Below are positions 42,139 through 50,259 of a stretch of DNA of 64,000 nucleotides, piece by piece. The position numbers were made by a program, and so were the translations under genes. The stretch comes from Methylomicrobium sp. (GTDB lineage: Bacteria > Pseudomonadota > Gammaproteobacteria > Methylococcales > Methylomonadaceae), in NCBI GenBank assembly GCA_018333785.1, contig JAGXSU010000025.1, forward strand, positions 40,596 through 104,595. The letters are read 5' to 3'. Each line of letters opens with the position of its first letter. Positions within the stretch are counted from its first letter, which is position 1. The notes below the pieces were generated by a model, which saw only the letters and a program-made list of their open reading frames with translations, was not told where the DNA came from and made no database searches.

Positions 42139-43662
42139 TCAAGCGTCATAACCCAGCTCTTTCAAGTAGTGGTTCATTTCGATTTCCAGCTCCGCCAATT
42201 GCGCCTTCAACTGCTCGCGTTCCTTGCGTACCGCCAGTAAGTCGATTTCCGCCTCTTCCTCGAAGGTATCAACGTAGCGCGGAATGTTCAGGTTGAAATC
42301 GTTTTCCTGAATATCGCCGAGACTGGCCAAGTAGGCATATTTATCAGCCGATTGCCGTTGACGATAGGTGGTAACGATTTTGAGAATGTCGTCCGGACGC
42401 AGGAAGTTCTGGTTTTTGCCGTCGCGGTAATCGCGGCTGGCGTCGATGAACAATACCTTATCGTCGGTTTTGCGCTTTTTGAAAATCAGAATCGCGGCAG
42501 GAATGCCGGTGCCGTAAAACAGTTTTTCCGGCAGACCGATGACGGCATCCAGCAAGTTTTCTTCAATCAGTTTTTTGCGAATCTGACCTTCGGCAGCGCC
42601 ACGGAACAAAACACCATGTGGCACGACCACACCCATCCGCCCAGTGCCGGGTTTGAGGGTTTCGATCATGTGCAGAATAAAGGCATAGTCGCCTTTGGTT
42701 TTGGGAGGAAATCCTCGGCGGTACCGACCAAACCGATCATGCTGGGCCTCTTCGTAGCCCCATTTTTCCAGCGAGAACGGCGGATTGGCGGTAACGATGT
42801 CGAAATGTTTGAGCGTCTCATCCGGGTTGAGCAATTTGGGATTGCGTAAGGTGTCGCCCCATTCAATACGGTGATTGTCTTCGCCGTGCAAAAACATGTT
42901 CATTTTGGCCAGCGCCCAGGTGGAGCCGATGGCTTCCTGGCCGAACAGTGCGTATTTTTTGGAGCCGTTGAAGTTTTCCCGAATTTTACGGCCGCATTTC
43001 ATCAATAACGAACCGGAGCCACAGGCCGGATCGCCGATTTCGTCGCCTTCGCGCGGCTCCAAAATTTCGGCGATTAGGTCGGATACTTCCGGTGGCGTAT
43101 AAAACTCGCCGGCTTTCTTGCCGGCACTGGCGGCAAAGTTTTTGATTAAAAATTCGTAAGCGCCGCCGATGATGTCCAGTTTGCCGATCCGGGTCGGGCG
43201 CAGGTCAAGCGTGGGTTTATTAAAGTCCTCCAGCAGATGGCGCAGAATATTGTTCTTCTGCTTGTCGTCACCCAGCTTGTTGGAGTTGAAGCTGATGTCT
43301 TGAAACACGTCGCGCAGCTTGGTGATGTTGGCTTCTTCGATGGCGTGCAAGGCTTGGTCGATGCGCTCGCCATTCCCGGGTTCATGCCGGCGATCGAAAA
43401 GGTTGTAAAAGCTGGCGAACTTGGGCAACACAAAGCGTTCGCTTTTCATTAATTCTTCGATCAATTCCGGCGCGTCACCATGTTCTTTTTGGTATTGGTC
43501 GTAGTGATCCTGCCAGACGTCCGAGATGTATTTCAGAAACAGCATGGTCAGGACGTAATCCTTGTAAATACTGGGGTCGACGGTGCCGCGAAAGCTGTCG
43601 CAAGCGGCCCAGACGGCTTTGTTGATGTCGTCCTGTTTGATTTGATCCATGGTTTCGTTCAT
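42139..43662 (-). CDS. hsdM: Type I restriction enzyme, M subunit (N6-adenine methyltransferase)
   Basis: A 507-residue HsdM from the ATG at 43662 (MNETMDQIKQDD); the frame extends to 43692 but would then overlap the upstream S-like gene. The N-terminal HsdM domain (VWAACDSFRGTVDPSIYKDY) is followed by the methyltransferase: AdoMet motif GDPACGSGSLLMKC and catalytic motif TANPPFSLEKWG. The C-terminal coiled coil (EKEQL-like KEREQLKAQLAELEIEMNHY) contacts HsdS. It methylates adenine in the site chosen by HsdS. It is the second gene of the operon, after a single-domain S-like protein. Confidence 0.94.
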   Translation of the reverse strand: MNETMDQIKQDDINKAVWAACDSFRGTVDPSIYKDYVLTMLFLKYISDVWQDHYDQYQKEHGDAPELIEELMKSERFVLPKFASFYNLFDRRHEPGNGERIDQALHAIEEANITKLRDVFQDISFNSNKLGDDKQKNNILRHLLEDFNKPTLDLRPTRIGKLDIIGGAYEFLIKNFAASAGKKAGEFYTPPEVSDLIAEILEPREGDEIGDPACGSGSLLMKCGRKIRENFNGSKKYALFGQEAIGSTWALAKMNMFLHGEDNHRIEWGDTLRNPKLLNPDETLKHFDIVTANPPFSLEKWGYEEAQHDRFGRYRRGFPPKTKGDYAFILHMIETLKPGTGRMGVVVPHGVLFRGAAEGQIRKKLIEENLLDAVIGLPEKLFYGTGIPAAILIFKKRKTDDKVLFIDASRDYRDGKNQNFLRPDDILKIVTTYRQRQSADKYAYLASLGDIQENDFNLNIPRYVDTFEEEAEIDLLAVRKEREQLKAQLAELEIEMNHYLKELGYDA

Positions 43663-43681
43663 AGCGGGTTCTCTTGTTTTT

Positions 43682-44257
43682 CTAGTTATCACGCAATAAC
43701 TGATGGGTAATGCCGGTCATTGTGCGCTGCATATTGTCGGTTAAGGCGGCCATTACCCGCTGCTGTTGCTGCCAAGTTTTGTTCAACGCCACGACGGCAT
43801 GCTGCTTTTCAAGCGGCGGTATCGCCAGCGCCATGTTTTCCAGTTCTTGCCGCCCAATCGCCTGCACTTGGCTGCCATGCGACGATTTTTGCAAATATTG
43901 CTGGATCGGTTCCTGATTGATCTGCCAAGCCAAAAAGCCAGGCAGAACCTTGGCCTCGCGCTTTACGGTGAGGTGAAAAAAATGCGGCGATGGAACCGTA
44001 TCGAACGGCACCTCATCCAATAGCAACGCAAAGTTGCGGTTGCCTCTGGCCGCAAACAGCAAATCTCCGGGCTTCAACCAATCCGGCTGCTTCTTCCCCG
44101 GCAGATCAGTCACCACCAAGCCATCCCAATTAACACCACGCTCGGCATCAACGTCTTTCATCTGAATTACGCGCGCATTTCCGCCGGGATCTTCCTCGAT
44201 TTTTCCTCGAAAAGGATGGCCTGCGCGGATGGTGGCAATTTGCTTAAGAATCTTCAT
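43682..44257 (-). CDS. Single-TRD type I S-subunit-like protein
   Basis: A 191-residue protein with one target-recognition domain: ATIRAGHPFRGKIEEDPGGN at the start, LVVTDLPGKKQPDWLKPGDL in the middle, and a spacer helix at the end (ALAIPPLEKQHAVVALNKTW). It is half the length of HsdS and could act as a homodimeric specificity subunit or an alternative to the full HsdS downstream. It is the first gene of the operon, divergent from the CBASS operon, and ends 20 bases before hsdM. Confidence 0.8.
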   Translation of the reverse strand: MKILKQIATIRAGHPFRGKIEEDPGGNARVIQMKDVDAERGVNWDGLVVTDLPGKKQPDWLKPGDLLFAARGNRNFALLLDEVPFDTVPSPHFFHLTVKREAKVLPGFLAWQINQEPIQQYLQKSSHGSQVQAIGRQELENMALAIPPLEKQHAVVALNKTWQQQQRVMAALTDNMQRTMTGITHQLLRDN

Positions 44258-44305
44258 GATTAGTTGTTAGGCAATGTGTTTTGTAAGCTATCTTACACAA
44301 AATTA

Positions 44306-44364
44306 TTGCATCATTCAACTTGATGCAAATTAATAGTTGACGATTATTAAAATCTTGGTAATAT
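44306..44364 (+). promoter_or_regulatory. Promoter and inverted-repeat operator before the CBASS operon
   Basis: TTGCATCA (44306-44313) and TGATGCAA (44321-44328) form an inverted repeat. It is followed by a -35-like TTGACG (44337-44342), 16 bases and TAATAT (44359-44364). The half-site TTGATGCAAAT occurs again at 44382-44392, downstream of the -10. Half-sites on both sides of the promoter suggest a repressor site. No CapW- or CapH-type regulator gene is present in the operon. Confidence 0.5.
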
Positions 44365-44498
44365 AAAAAGCGTCAAAACCATTGATGCAAATATTTTTGT
44401 TGATTGACTATTGAAATCCCTTTCTCAACCCCTACATCAAAGCACAGCATCAATTCAGGATAAACATCCATTTAGAGAACTGAACAAGGAATAATTTA

Positions 44499-45443
44499 AT
44501 GCCAATAAACAATACTCAATTTCGATACTACGACAGCAATGTCCTGCGTTTACCTGCCGATAAACGCAAGGAATATCACGAACAGGTGGACAACCTTATC
44601 AGCGAGCTAAGTAAAAAATTACGTAACCAGACCGACATCAAAATCACAAAAGTAGTTAAAGCTGGATCATTTGCGAAATACACCATTCTCAGAAAAACTT
44701 CTGAAGACCCTATAGATGTCGATGTAGTCTTCTATATCTCCGGACGCAGTGTTGATAAGGAAACCCTGGAAAGCTTGAGTGAAACAATTTACAACTTGTT
44801 GATTAAGCTTTATCCCAACAAAGCTGTTGACCACTTCGAAATTCAGCGGAAGGCGGCGACTGTCAAATTTATCAAGTCGGGTTTGAGTGTTGATATCGTT
44901 CCCGTAATTGAAGATCCGGCCAGACCAGGTTACGGATGGCAGTACGACATACATGACGGCTCCAAAATACAAACGTGCGCCCCTTGCCAAATCAAGTTCG
45001 TACGCGATCGCAAGGATGTTGATAGTGATTTCCGGACGTTGGTGCGACTGGCTAAAAAGTGGAAGAACTACTCCGCGCTTAAGCCGCTGAAATCCTTCGT
45101 CATCGAATTGATCATGGCCCATGTACTTGCAAAGAATGGCAAGGACGGATCGATCGAGAAACGCTTTCGCGATTTTCTGCTTTATATCGCTCAATCTGAA
45201 TTGAAGGAAGTCATTTGTTTTCCGGAAAACGGGCTAATAACTTCACGGTTTTCCGATCCCGTCGTCATTCTTGATCCCGTATGCAACAGCAATAACGTCG
45301 CCAGCCGCATCACGGAGAAAGAGCGATTGGAAATTGTGGAAGCTGCAAAGGAGGCTTGGGAAATCGCTAACCATGCTTCTATCGAGGACGACATTGAAAT
45401 ATGGAAAGAACTGTTTGGCCCTCGATTCAGAGTGGAGGATTGA
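44499..45443 (+). CDS. cdnC: CD-NTase, CBASS cyclic oligonucleotide synthase
   Basis: A 314-residue CD-NTase. The nucleotidyltransferase motif is present: Gly56-Ser57 in KAGSFAKYT, Asp73 and Asp75 in PIDVDVVFYI, and Asp132 in SVDIVPVIE, the three metal-binding acidic residues. The C-terminal helical half has LVRLAKKWKNYS and SFVIELIMAHVLAKNG. With the next two genes encoding HORMA and TRIP13-type proteins, it belongs to type III CBASS, whose enzymes are usually of clade C or D; I give clade C on context only. On infection it should make a cyclic nucleotide signal that activates the effector. AAGGA precedes the ATG. Confidence 0.86.
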   Translation: MPINNTQFRYYDSNVLRLPADKRKEYHEQVDNLISELSKKLRNQTDIKITKVVKAGSFAKYTILRKTSEDPIDVDVVFYISGRSVDKETLESLSETIYNLLIKLYPNKAVDHFEIQRKAATVKFIKSGLSVDIVPVIEDPARPGYGWQYDIHDGSKIQTCAPCQIKFVRDRKDVDSDFRTLVRLAKKWKNYSALKPLKSFVIELIMAHVLAKNGKDGSIEKRFRDFLLYIAQSELKEVICFPENGLITSRFSDPVVILDPVCNSNNVASRITEKERLEIVEAAKEAWEIANHASIEDDIEIWKELFGPRFRVED

Positions 45444-45446
45444 GTT

Positions 45447-45941
45447 ATGAGTTATTCAAGCACCGCGACTCAAACTTACTCAGTCACTGATATTGAAACC
45501 GTTATGCGAAGAGTCACCGCTGACATCGTCATGATAGCTGGTAGCACAGGCGCTGTTTCTGAAGAAAAAGCGCGCGAATGGGGGCATGACATTGAAGTTC
45601 TTGCAAAAAACGGATACCTAAGAGCAGTGGACTTGACGTTATTTAGCGGAAATAGCGAAGTAAAGGCGGTACGCTATGACGTTAACACAGAGTCAGGCGC
45701 ATTAACCACAAGCCGACCAGGAGGCGTACTTTGGCCGCGCGTGAACCTACCTAATCTCCAAATAATTCTGATGTACACTCCAGAATACAATGACTTAGCG
45801 CGATCCAAAATGAAAGAAAAACTTCGTGTCTCTTGGGTTCCCTCCAACGCAGACACTAGCCATTCAACACTCAAATCTACTTCAGGTAGAAACTATGTCA
45901 GCAACGCATATGGTATGCAGCGTAAGGATTTCAGCAAATGA
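45447..45941 (+). CDS. cap7: CBASS HORMA-domain protein (Cap7-like)
   Basis: A 164-residue bacterial HORMA protein: SSTATQTYSVTDIETVMRRV and TADIVMIAGSTG at the start, EKAREWGHDIEVLAKNGYLR in the middle, and a C-terminal 'safety belt' end (SGRNYVSNAYGMQRKDFSK). In type III CBASS, HORMA proteins bind a closure-motif peptide, then bind and activate the CD-NTase. A GGAGG sequence lies in the three-base gap region after the CD-NTase stop. Only one HORMA gene is present; some operons have two. Confidence 0.83.
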   Translation: MSYSSTATQTYSVTDIETVMRRVTADIVMIAGSTGAVSEEKAREWGHDIEVLAKNGYLRAVDLTLFSGNSEVKAVRYDVNTESGALTTSRPGGVLWPRVNLPNLQIILMYTPEYNDLARSKMKEKLRVSWVPSNADTSHSTLKSTSGRNYVSNAYGMQRKDFSK

Positions 45942-46834
45942 GCCAATGTAATATTTTCGATAGCAAAACGGTGCTTCCCGACAGCGACTTAGCGGCACGA
46001 CAGAAAACGCTTCTTGGTTTTGATGCTCGTTATGAAAAAATCCATGACCAACTGCGCTTACTGCTCAACCTTAATGAACTGGCAGATTGGAGCAAAAAGC
46101 ATCATGGGCAACGAATCCCCCTTTGTGATCTAGTTGCTGATCAATATCCGTTGGTGATCTTTTATGGCGACGTAGGCACTGGAAAAACGGCGACGGCCGA
46201 GTGCATTGCTAATCGCTTAGCAAAAGAATCTGGCACTGAGGACTCTATGCTATTCAAACTGAGCAACAGGGTCCGCGGAAGTGGAAAAGTTGGTGAAATG
46301 GGTACCTTATTGACCCAGGCATTTCAAGAAGTGATCCAATCAGCAGGAAAGAACAGGCGTGCAATATTGGTTATTGACGAAGGAGACTCCCTGGCTGCTT
46401 CTCGTTCACAGGAGCATAGTCATCATGAAGACAAGGTTGCGGTCAATACCTTAATACAATGCATAGATGACTTACGGCGATTTGGTGGAAGGATAGTCGT
46501 ATTTCTCTGCACAAACCGGCTTTCGGTGCTTGATGCCGCTCTTCAAAGGCGTGCAGCAATAGTAGAAGAGTTCCTGCGACCAAATGAAGATGAACGGCGG
46601 GAATTATTGAAAATGGATCTGACTGGTGTTTCTCTTACCGAAAGCCAGTTAGCCGAGTTAGCATCTGTAACAGGACCAAAAAATGGAGCCCCCGGATGGA
46701 CTTTTTCAGATATTCGAACTCGACTTTATCCGGCGGCATTAGCTTCGGCTTTTCCTAATCAACCGCTCAGTTTCACACATCTTCATGAAGTTGCAAAAAA
46801 TATGCGCCCATCGCCAATCTTGGAGGATTTCTAA
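45938..46834 (+). CDS. cap6: CBASS TRIP13-like AAA ATPase (Cap6-like)
   Basis: A 298-residue AAA ATPase: Walker A GDVGTGKT at residues 77-84, Walker B AILVIDEGDSLAA with Asp147/Glu148, and sensor VVFLCTNRLSVLDAALQRRA. In type III CBASS the TRIP13/Pch2 homologue opens the HORMA protein and so switches the CD-NTase off. Its start overlaps the HORMA stop by four bases, so the two proteins are made in step. The N-terminal 60 residues probably bind the HORMA protein. Confidence 0.85.
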   Translation: MSQCNIFDSKTVLPDSDLAARQKTLLGFDARYEKIHDQLRLLLNLNELADWSKKHHGQRIPLCDLVADQYPLVIFYGDVGTGKTATAECIANRLAKESGTEDSMLFKLSNRVRGSGKVGEMGTLLTQAFQEVIQSAGKNRRAILVIDEGDSLAASRSQEHSHHEDKVAVNTLIQCIDDLRRFGGRIVVFLCTNRLSVLDAALQRRAAIVEEFLRPNEDERRELLKMDLTGVSLTESQLAELASVTGPKNGAPGWTFSDIRTRLYPAALASAFPNQPLSFTHLHEVAKNMRPSPILEDF

Positions 46835-48009
46835 TGGCAAGATCACCTCTTTTCGGGCGTCGAATTCATATTGCAGGAAGCATTCCGAGCAAGGAAGAGG
46901 AGGAAAAGTACGCATCTGCCGAGGAAGTTGGACATGCAAGACAATTAGTGGAAGTCCTGGTTAAGGAATTGCTGCGTAAGGGTGCCACTTTCGTCATTCC
47001 TGTCGATGCCGAGAAGTCACGGAAATCTGATAGTCTTCCAATCTGCTTTGATTGGCTAGTCTGGGATACCATCCAAAAGAATCTGGCGAGTCGCCCGACT
47101 GGCGCACCTAATCCACTCATTATCGCCGTCAAACACCACAAGAACGAAGAGCAGATTCCTGAGCAATATCAGCACCTGTGGGATACGTTACGTGGCTCTG
47201 ATCTAGTCCAGATTGAAAGCGCGGCGCATTGGAATATGAATAGCAAACGGATGGAAGTTCAAGCTCGTTGTGGAGATATTCTGATCGCAGTTGGCGGCGG
47301 CGAAGGAGTGTTATTTTTAGCAAACCTATATCACGATGCTGGCAAACCCGTTATCCCTTTGAATCTCAAACTTTGCCCGCCCAATACTGGTGCGCAGCGA
47401 ATCTTCGAGTATGGCCTATCAAGCAGCCATGCACGGCGACTTTTTCAAACGGAAAGTGACATTTCACCGCATACCTGGATCAACCGGATTGATTTTCCTA
47501 ACCGTAAAGATGCTACCGAAAGGGTGCGCGACATGATTGCCCTACTTGAGGATATTTCGCCACCCAAGGCTTTCGTTATTCGGCTACTTAATCCCGCGCT
47601 TCCGGATTATTCTGATGTTCAGAATTTCTTTGACACTGTTGTATTGCCGGTGGTAGAAGACGAACTTGGTTATAAATTGACAGTAATTGACGGAAACCAG
47701 GCATATGATTACGCTAGAATCGATGAAGAAATTTTCGCTAAACTCCATCGCAGTAGTGTTGTCATCGCTGACATCACTGGCTGCCGCCCAAATTGCTTCT
47801 TAGAATTGGGATATGCTCTCGGGCGAGGCCTCCCAACTATGCTCCTTGCAAAAGATGGCACTGATCATCCTTTTGACATTAACTCGTTTTCTGGCCATCA
47901 CTGGAAAACAACAGGAACAGCTGAAGATCGCCGGAGAGAATTTCGAAAACATTGGGAAGCCATTAAAAATCGTCCGCCGTTAGTACCAACGGAGCCACTG
48001 ATACCATGA
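46834..48009 (+). CDS. Probable CBASS effector: SLOG domain plus deoxyribosyltransferase/TIR-like domain
   Basis: A 391-residue protein in the effector position. The N-terminal 230 residues look like a SLOG (LOG/Rossmann) nucleotide-binding domain: [35 protein letters not shown] and [20 protein letters not shown] with Gly154. The C-terminal 150 residues match nucleoside 2-deoxyribosyltransferase/TIR-like folds: FVIRLLNP, then [20 protein letters not shown] with Asp313 and Glu324, the likely catalytic Glu. A simple model is a sensor (SLOG) joined to an NAD+ or nucleotide glycohydrolase. There is no SAVED, NucC or membrane domain. Overlaps cap6 by one base and the exonuclease gene by four. Confidence 0.78.
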   Translation: MARSPLFGRRIHIAGSIPSKEEEEKYASAEEVGHARQLVEVLVKELLRKGATFVIPVDAEKSRKSDSLPICFDWLVWDTIQKNLASRPTGAPNPLIIAVKHHKNEEQIPEQYQHLWDTLRGSDLVQIESAAHWNMNSKRMEVQARCGDILIAVGGGEGVLFLANLYHDAGKPVIPLNLKLCPPNTGAQRIFEYGLSSSHARRLFQTESDISPHTWINRIDFPNRKDATERVRDMIALLEDISPPKAFVIRLLNPALPDYSDVQNFFDTVVLPVVEDELGYKLTVIDGNQAYDYARIDEEIFAKLHRSSVVIADITGCRPNCFLELGYALGRGLPTMLLAKDGTDHPFDINSFSGHHWKTTGTAEDRRREFRKHWEAIKNRPPLVPTEPLIP

Positions 48010-48548
48010 ATACCAAACGCGAAGTATTTATCTCAGTAGATGTAGAAACTGCCGGCCCTATTCCCGGAGAATACAGTCTACTGACTATCGGCGCTTGTAA
48101 TGTTTTTGATGACACTCAAACATTCGGCTGTAAACTCAAACCAACAACTCACAATTCGGTTCCAGAGGCGTTGGCGGTAACAGGGCTCTCGCTGGATGTA
48201 TTAGAGCAAGAAGGGCTTACACCCGTCGAGGCAATGCAAAATTTTTATGGCTGGGTTCAATATATAGTCGAAACCGACGGCACACCAGTTTTTGTTGGCT
48301 TTAATGCTGCATTTGATTGGTCATTCATCAACTATTATTTTCATCGTTATCTTGGAAAAAATCCATTTGGATTTAGTGCGTTGGATATTAAATCTTTATA
48401 TATGGGGGCATCAAATTGCACATGGCTCGATACTAGATCAAGTCAAATGGCTAAAAAACTTCATCCAACCTTACAAGGAAACCACGATGCACTTCGAGAT
48501 GCAAAATATCAGGCAGAATTATTTCGACTAATAGTAAAAGGTAACTGA
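48006..48548 (+). CDS. CBASS-associated DEDDh 3'-5' exonuclease (Cap18-like)
   Basis: A 180-residue DEDDh exonuclease: Asp12 and Glu14 in [12 protein letters not shown], Asp104 in [14 protein letters not shown], and His160/Asp165 in [16 protein letters not shown]. The fold is that of oligoribonuclease/DnaQ-like enzymes. Exonucleases of this kind occur in a subset of HORMA-type CBASS operons (Cap18 in current naming, as I recall it). Their role is unproven; trimming the signal or degrading nucleic acid are both possible. It overlaps the effector gene by four bases. Confidence 0.8.
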   Translation: MNTKREVFISVDVETAGPIPGEYSLLTIGACNVFDDTQTFGCKLKPTTHNSVPEALAVTGLSLDVLEQEGLTPVEAMQNFYGWVQYIVETDGTPVFVGFNAAFDWSFINYYFHRYLGKNPFGFSALDIKSLYMGASNCTWLDTRSSQMAKKLHPTLQGNHDALRDAKYQAELFRLIVKGN

Positions 48549-48967
48549 ACTATTTAAATTAAAGTAGAACTGTTGCGTTCTTTTTCGCAGGGTATGAAAT
48601 AAACGCTCAAGTAGTTATGTCATTTCTAACCAACTGGAAACTTTCCGGGTTAGCTGTAGCAGTTTCGACAACGACAATCGCAGCGTTTAGCCTGATGCTT
48701 CCAAGACAGGTTAAAGATGCACTGGTTTATTTACGCTGGCCCCACGCGGCGCCCGGCCACCGTGCATTTTCAATCTATGCTCAACGCGATATCCGAGTGG
48801 ATTATGATCGACTAAAAGTAGAAATCCCTGAATTGCAGGATCAATGGGCTTTAACGCCAGAAATTGAAAACAAGGTTTGGTACCGATTATTCAAAACTCA
48901 CGAAAAAGCGCCGGCGGTTTCCCATGCGCATCGCATGTGGTTAATGTTCAGGGATCTGACATCACTA

Positions 48968-49800
48968 GGGATCGTTCTCAATTAAATTTTAAAAACGGCT
49001 AAGACTTGTGTATTGTGTCGATATTTGCGTATTAAGAAGATGACACGGATGATGTTAAGAGATGATCAGTGGGAACGAATAAGGGATCATTTACCGGGTA
49101 AAGCCAGTGATTGCGGAGTGACGGCCAGCAATAACCGATTATTTGTAGAAGCGATCTTATGGATTGCCAGAACAGGATCCCCCTGGCGGGACTTGCCGGA
49201 GTGCTTTGGACATTGGCATCGAGTCTATGTGCGTTATAACCGCTGGTGTCATAAGGGAACCTGGACAAAACTTCTGGAAGCCGTCAGTAATGATCCGGAC
49301 CTGGAATATTTAATGGTTGATGGCAGCATCGTTCGAGTCCATCAACACGGAGCGGCAAAAAAAACAGCAAAATCATGAGGCCATGGGCAAGTCCCGTGGC
49401 GGATTGAGTACTAAAATTCATGCCGCCGTGGATGCGTTGGGAAACCCCGTTCGGTTATTGCTTACCGCAGGTCAGACTTCTGAATATACGCAGGTTGCAG
49501 CGCTCATCGAAGGGTTTGATGCGGATTATGTGTTGGCTGATAAAGGCTACGATTCTGACCAATTTGTGTCGGCTATTATCGCCCGGCAAGCGACGCCCGT
49601 TATTCCACCAAGGAAGAATAGAAAAGTGCAGAGAAATTATGATAAAGACCTGTATAAAGAACGAAATATGGTTGAACGCCTATTTCAGAAATTGAAAAAT
49701 TTTCGCCGAATCGCTACTCGTTATGAGCGACTGGCCATCACTTACCAAGCTATGCTTAATTTGGTTGCCAGCATAATTTGGCTTAATTGAGAACGCTCCC
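48968..49800 (+). mobile_element. IS5-family (IS427-like) insertion sequence
   Basis: An 833-bp element. The ends are GGGATCGTTCTCAATTAA (left) and, reversed, GGGAGCGTTCTCAATTAA (right), an 18-bp inverted repeat with one mismatch. TA flanks both sides (48966-48967 and 49801-49802), the target duplication typical of the IS427 group. The single transposase is read by frameshifting. It sits inside the small membrane protein gene of the CBASS operon. Frames on both sides are undamaged, so the insertion is probably recent. Confidence 0.9.
49040..49790 (+). CDS. IS5-family transposase, frameshifted ORFs A and B
   Basis: ORF A (49040-49378, MTRMMLRDDQWERIRDHL) carries the N-terminal DNA-binding part and the first catalytic Asp (YLMVDGSIVRVHQHG). 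ORF B, reaching 49790, carries the second Asp (LADKGYDSDQFV) and the Glu (KERNMVERLFQKLKN), completing the DDE triad. The two overlap at a run of eight A at 49357-49364, where the ribosome (or the polymerase) can slip; going from A to B needs a +1 shift. Both halves look intact, so the element may be active. Confidence 0.88.
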
Positions 49801-50259
49801 TAGCATATCTATTCTTCGGAGCATTTATCATTATTGGCTTATATTTCAAACCTGGGATTAATTGGGGACTTTACCTAACAATCTTTACTCTGGAATTATT
49901 GGTTTTCTGGAGAGCCGCATGGAATTCAGGCGAGCAGCTTATTTGTAATGTATTGGCTGCAGTTACATCTACAAACAAATCCGATGAAAGTTAACAGATA
50001 AAACTGCCGACCCAGGTCAAAAGCAACCTGTTCAACCCCATAAATGATTAAATTCAATGAAATTCGCTGGGAGATGGTTACTTTTATCCGCTGAATGTTG
50101 GCCATGTCATAAGTACGTTATTTGGTGAAAATCTAGCTTAATCTATTTAACTGATATAGACTTTAGGGCATAGAAAGATAATTCCGTTCTCTATCGTATC
50201 TGGCAAACATTAGAGGGCGATGTGACCTTGAAAGGTCAATCTATGATGGAGAAATGCCA

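Larger units (their letters stand above)
48617..49994 (+). pseudogene. CBASS-associated small membrane protein (Cap19-like), split by an IS element
   Basis: The frame from ATG 48617 encodes 117 natural residues up to the IS at 48968 and then reads six residues of IS end before a stop. The same frame resumes after the IS at 49803 (AYLFFGAFIIIGLYFKPGIN) and runs to TAA at 49992-49994. Joining across the IS and removing one TA duplicate gives one uninterrupted 180-codon gene. It would have a hydrophobic segment near the N-terminus (LAVAVSTTTIAAFSLML) and two near the C-terminus (FFGAFIIIGLYF; YLTIFTLELLVFW). Small membrane proteins follow the exonuclease in related CBASS operons. As it stands the gene is broken. 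Confidence 0.75.
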
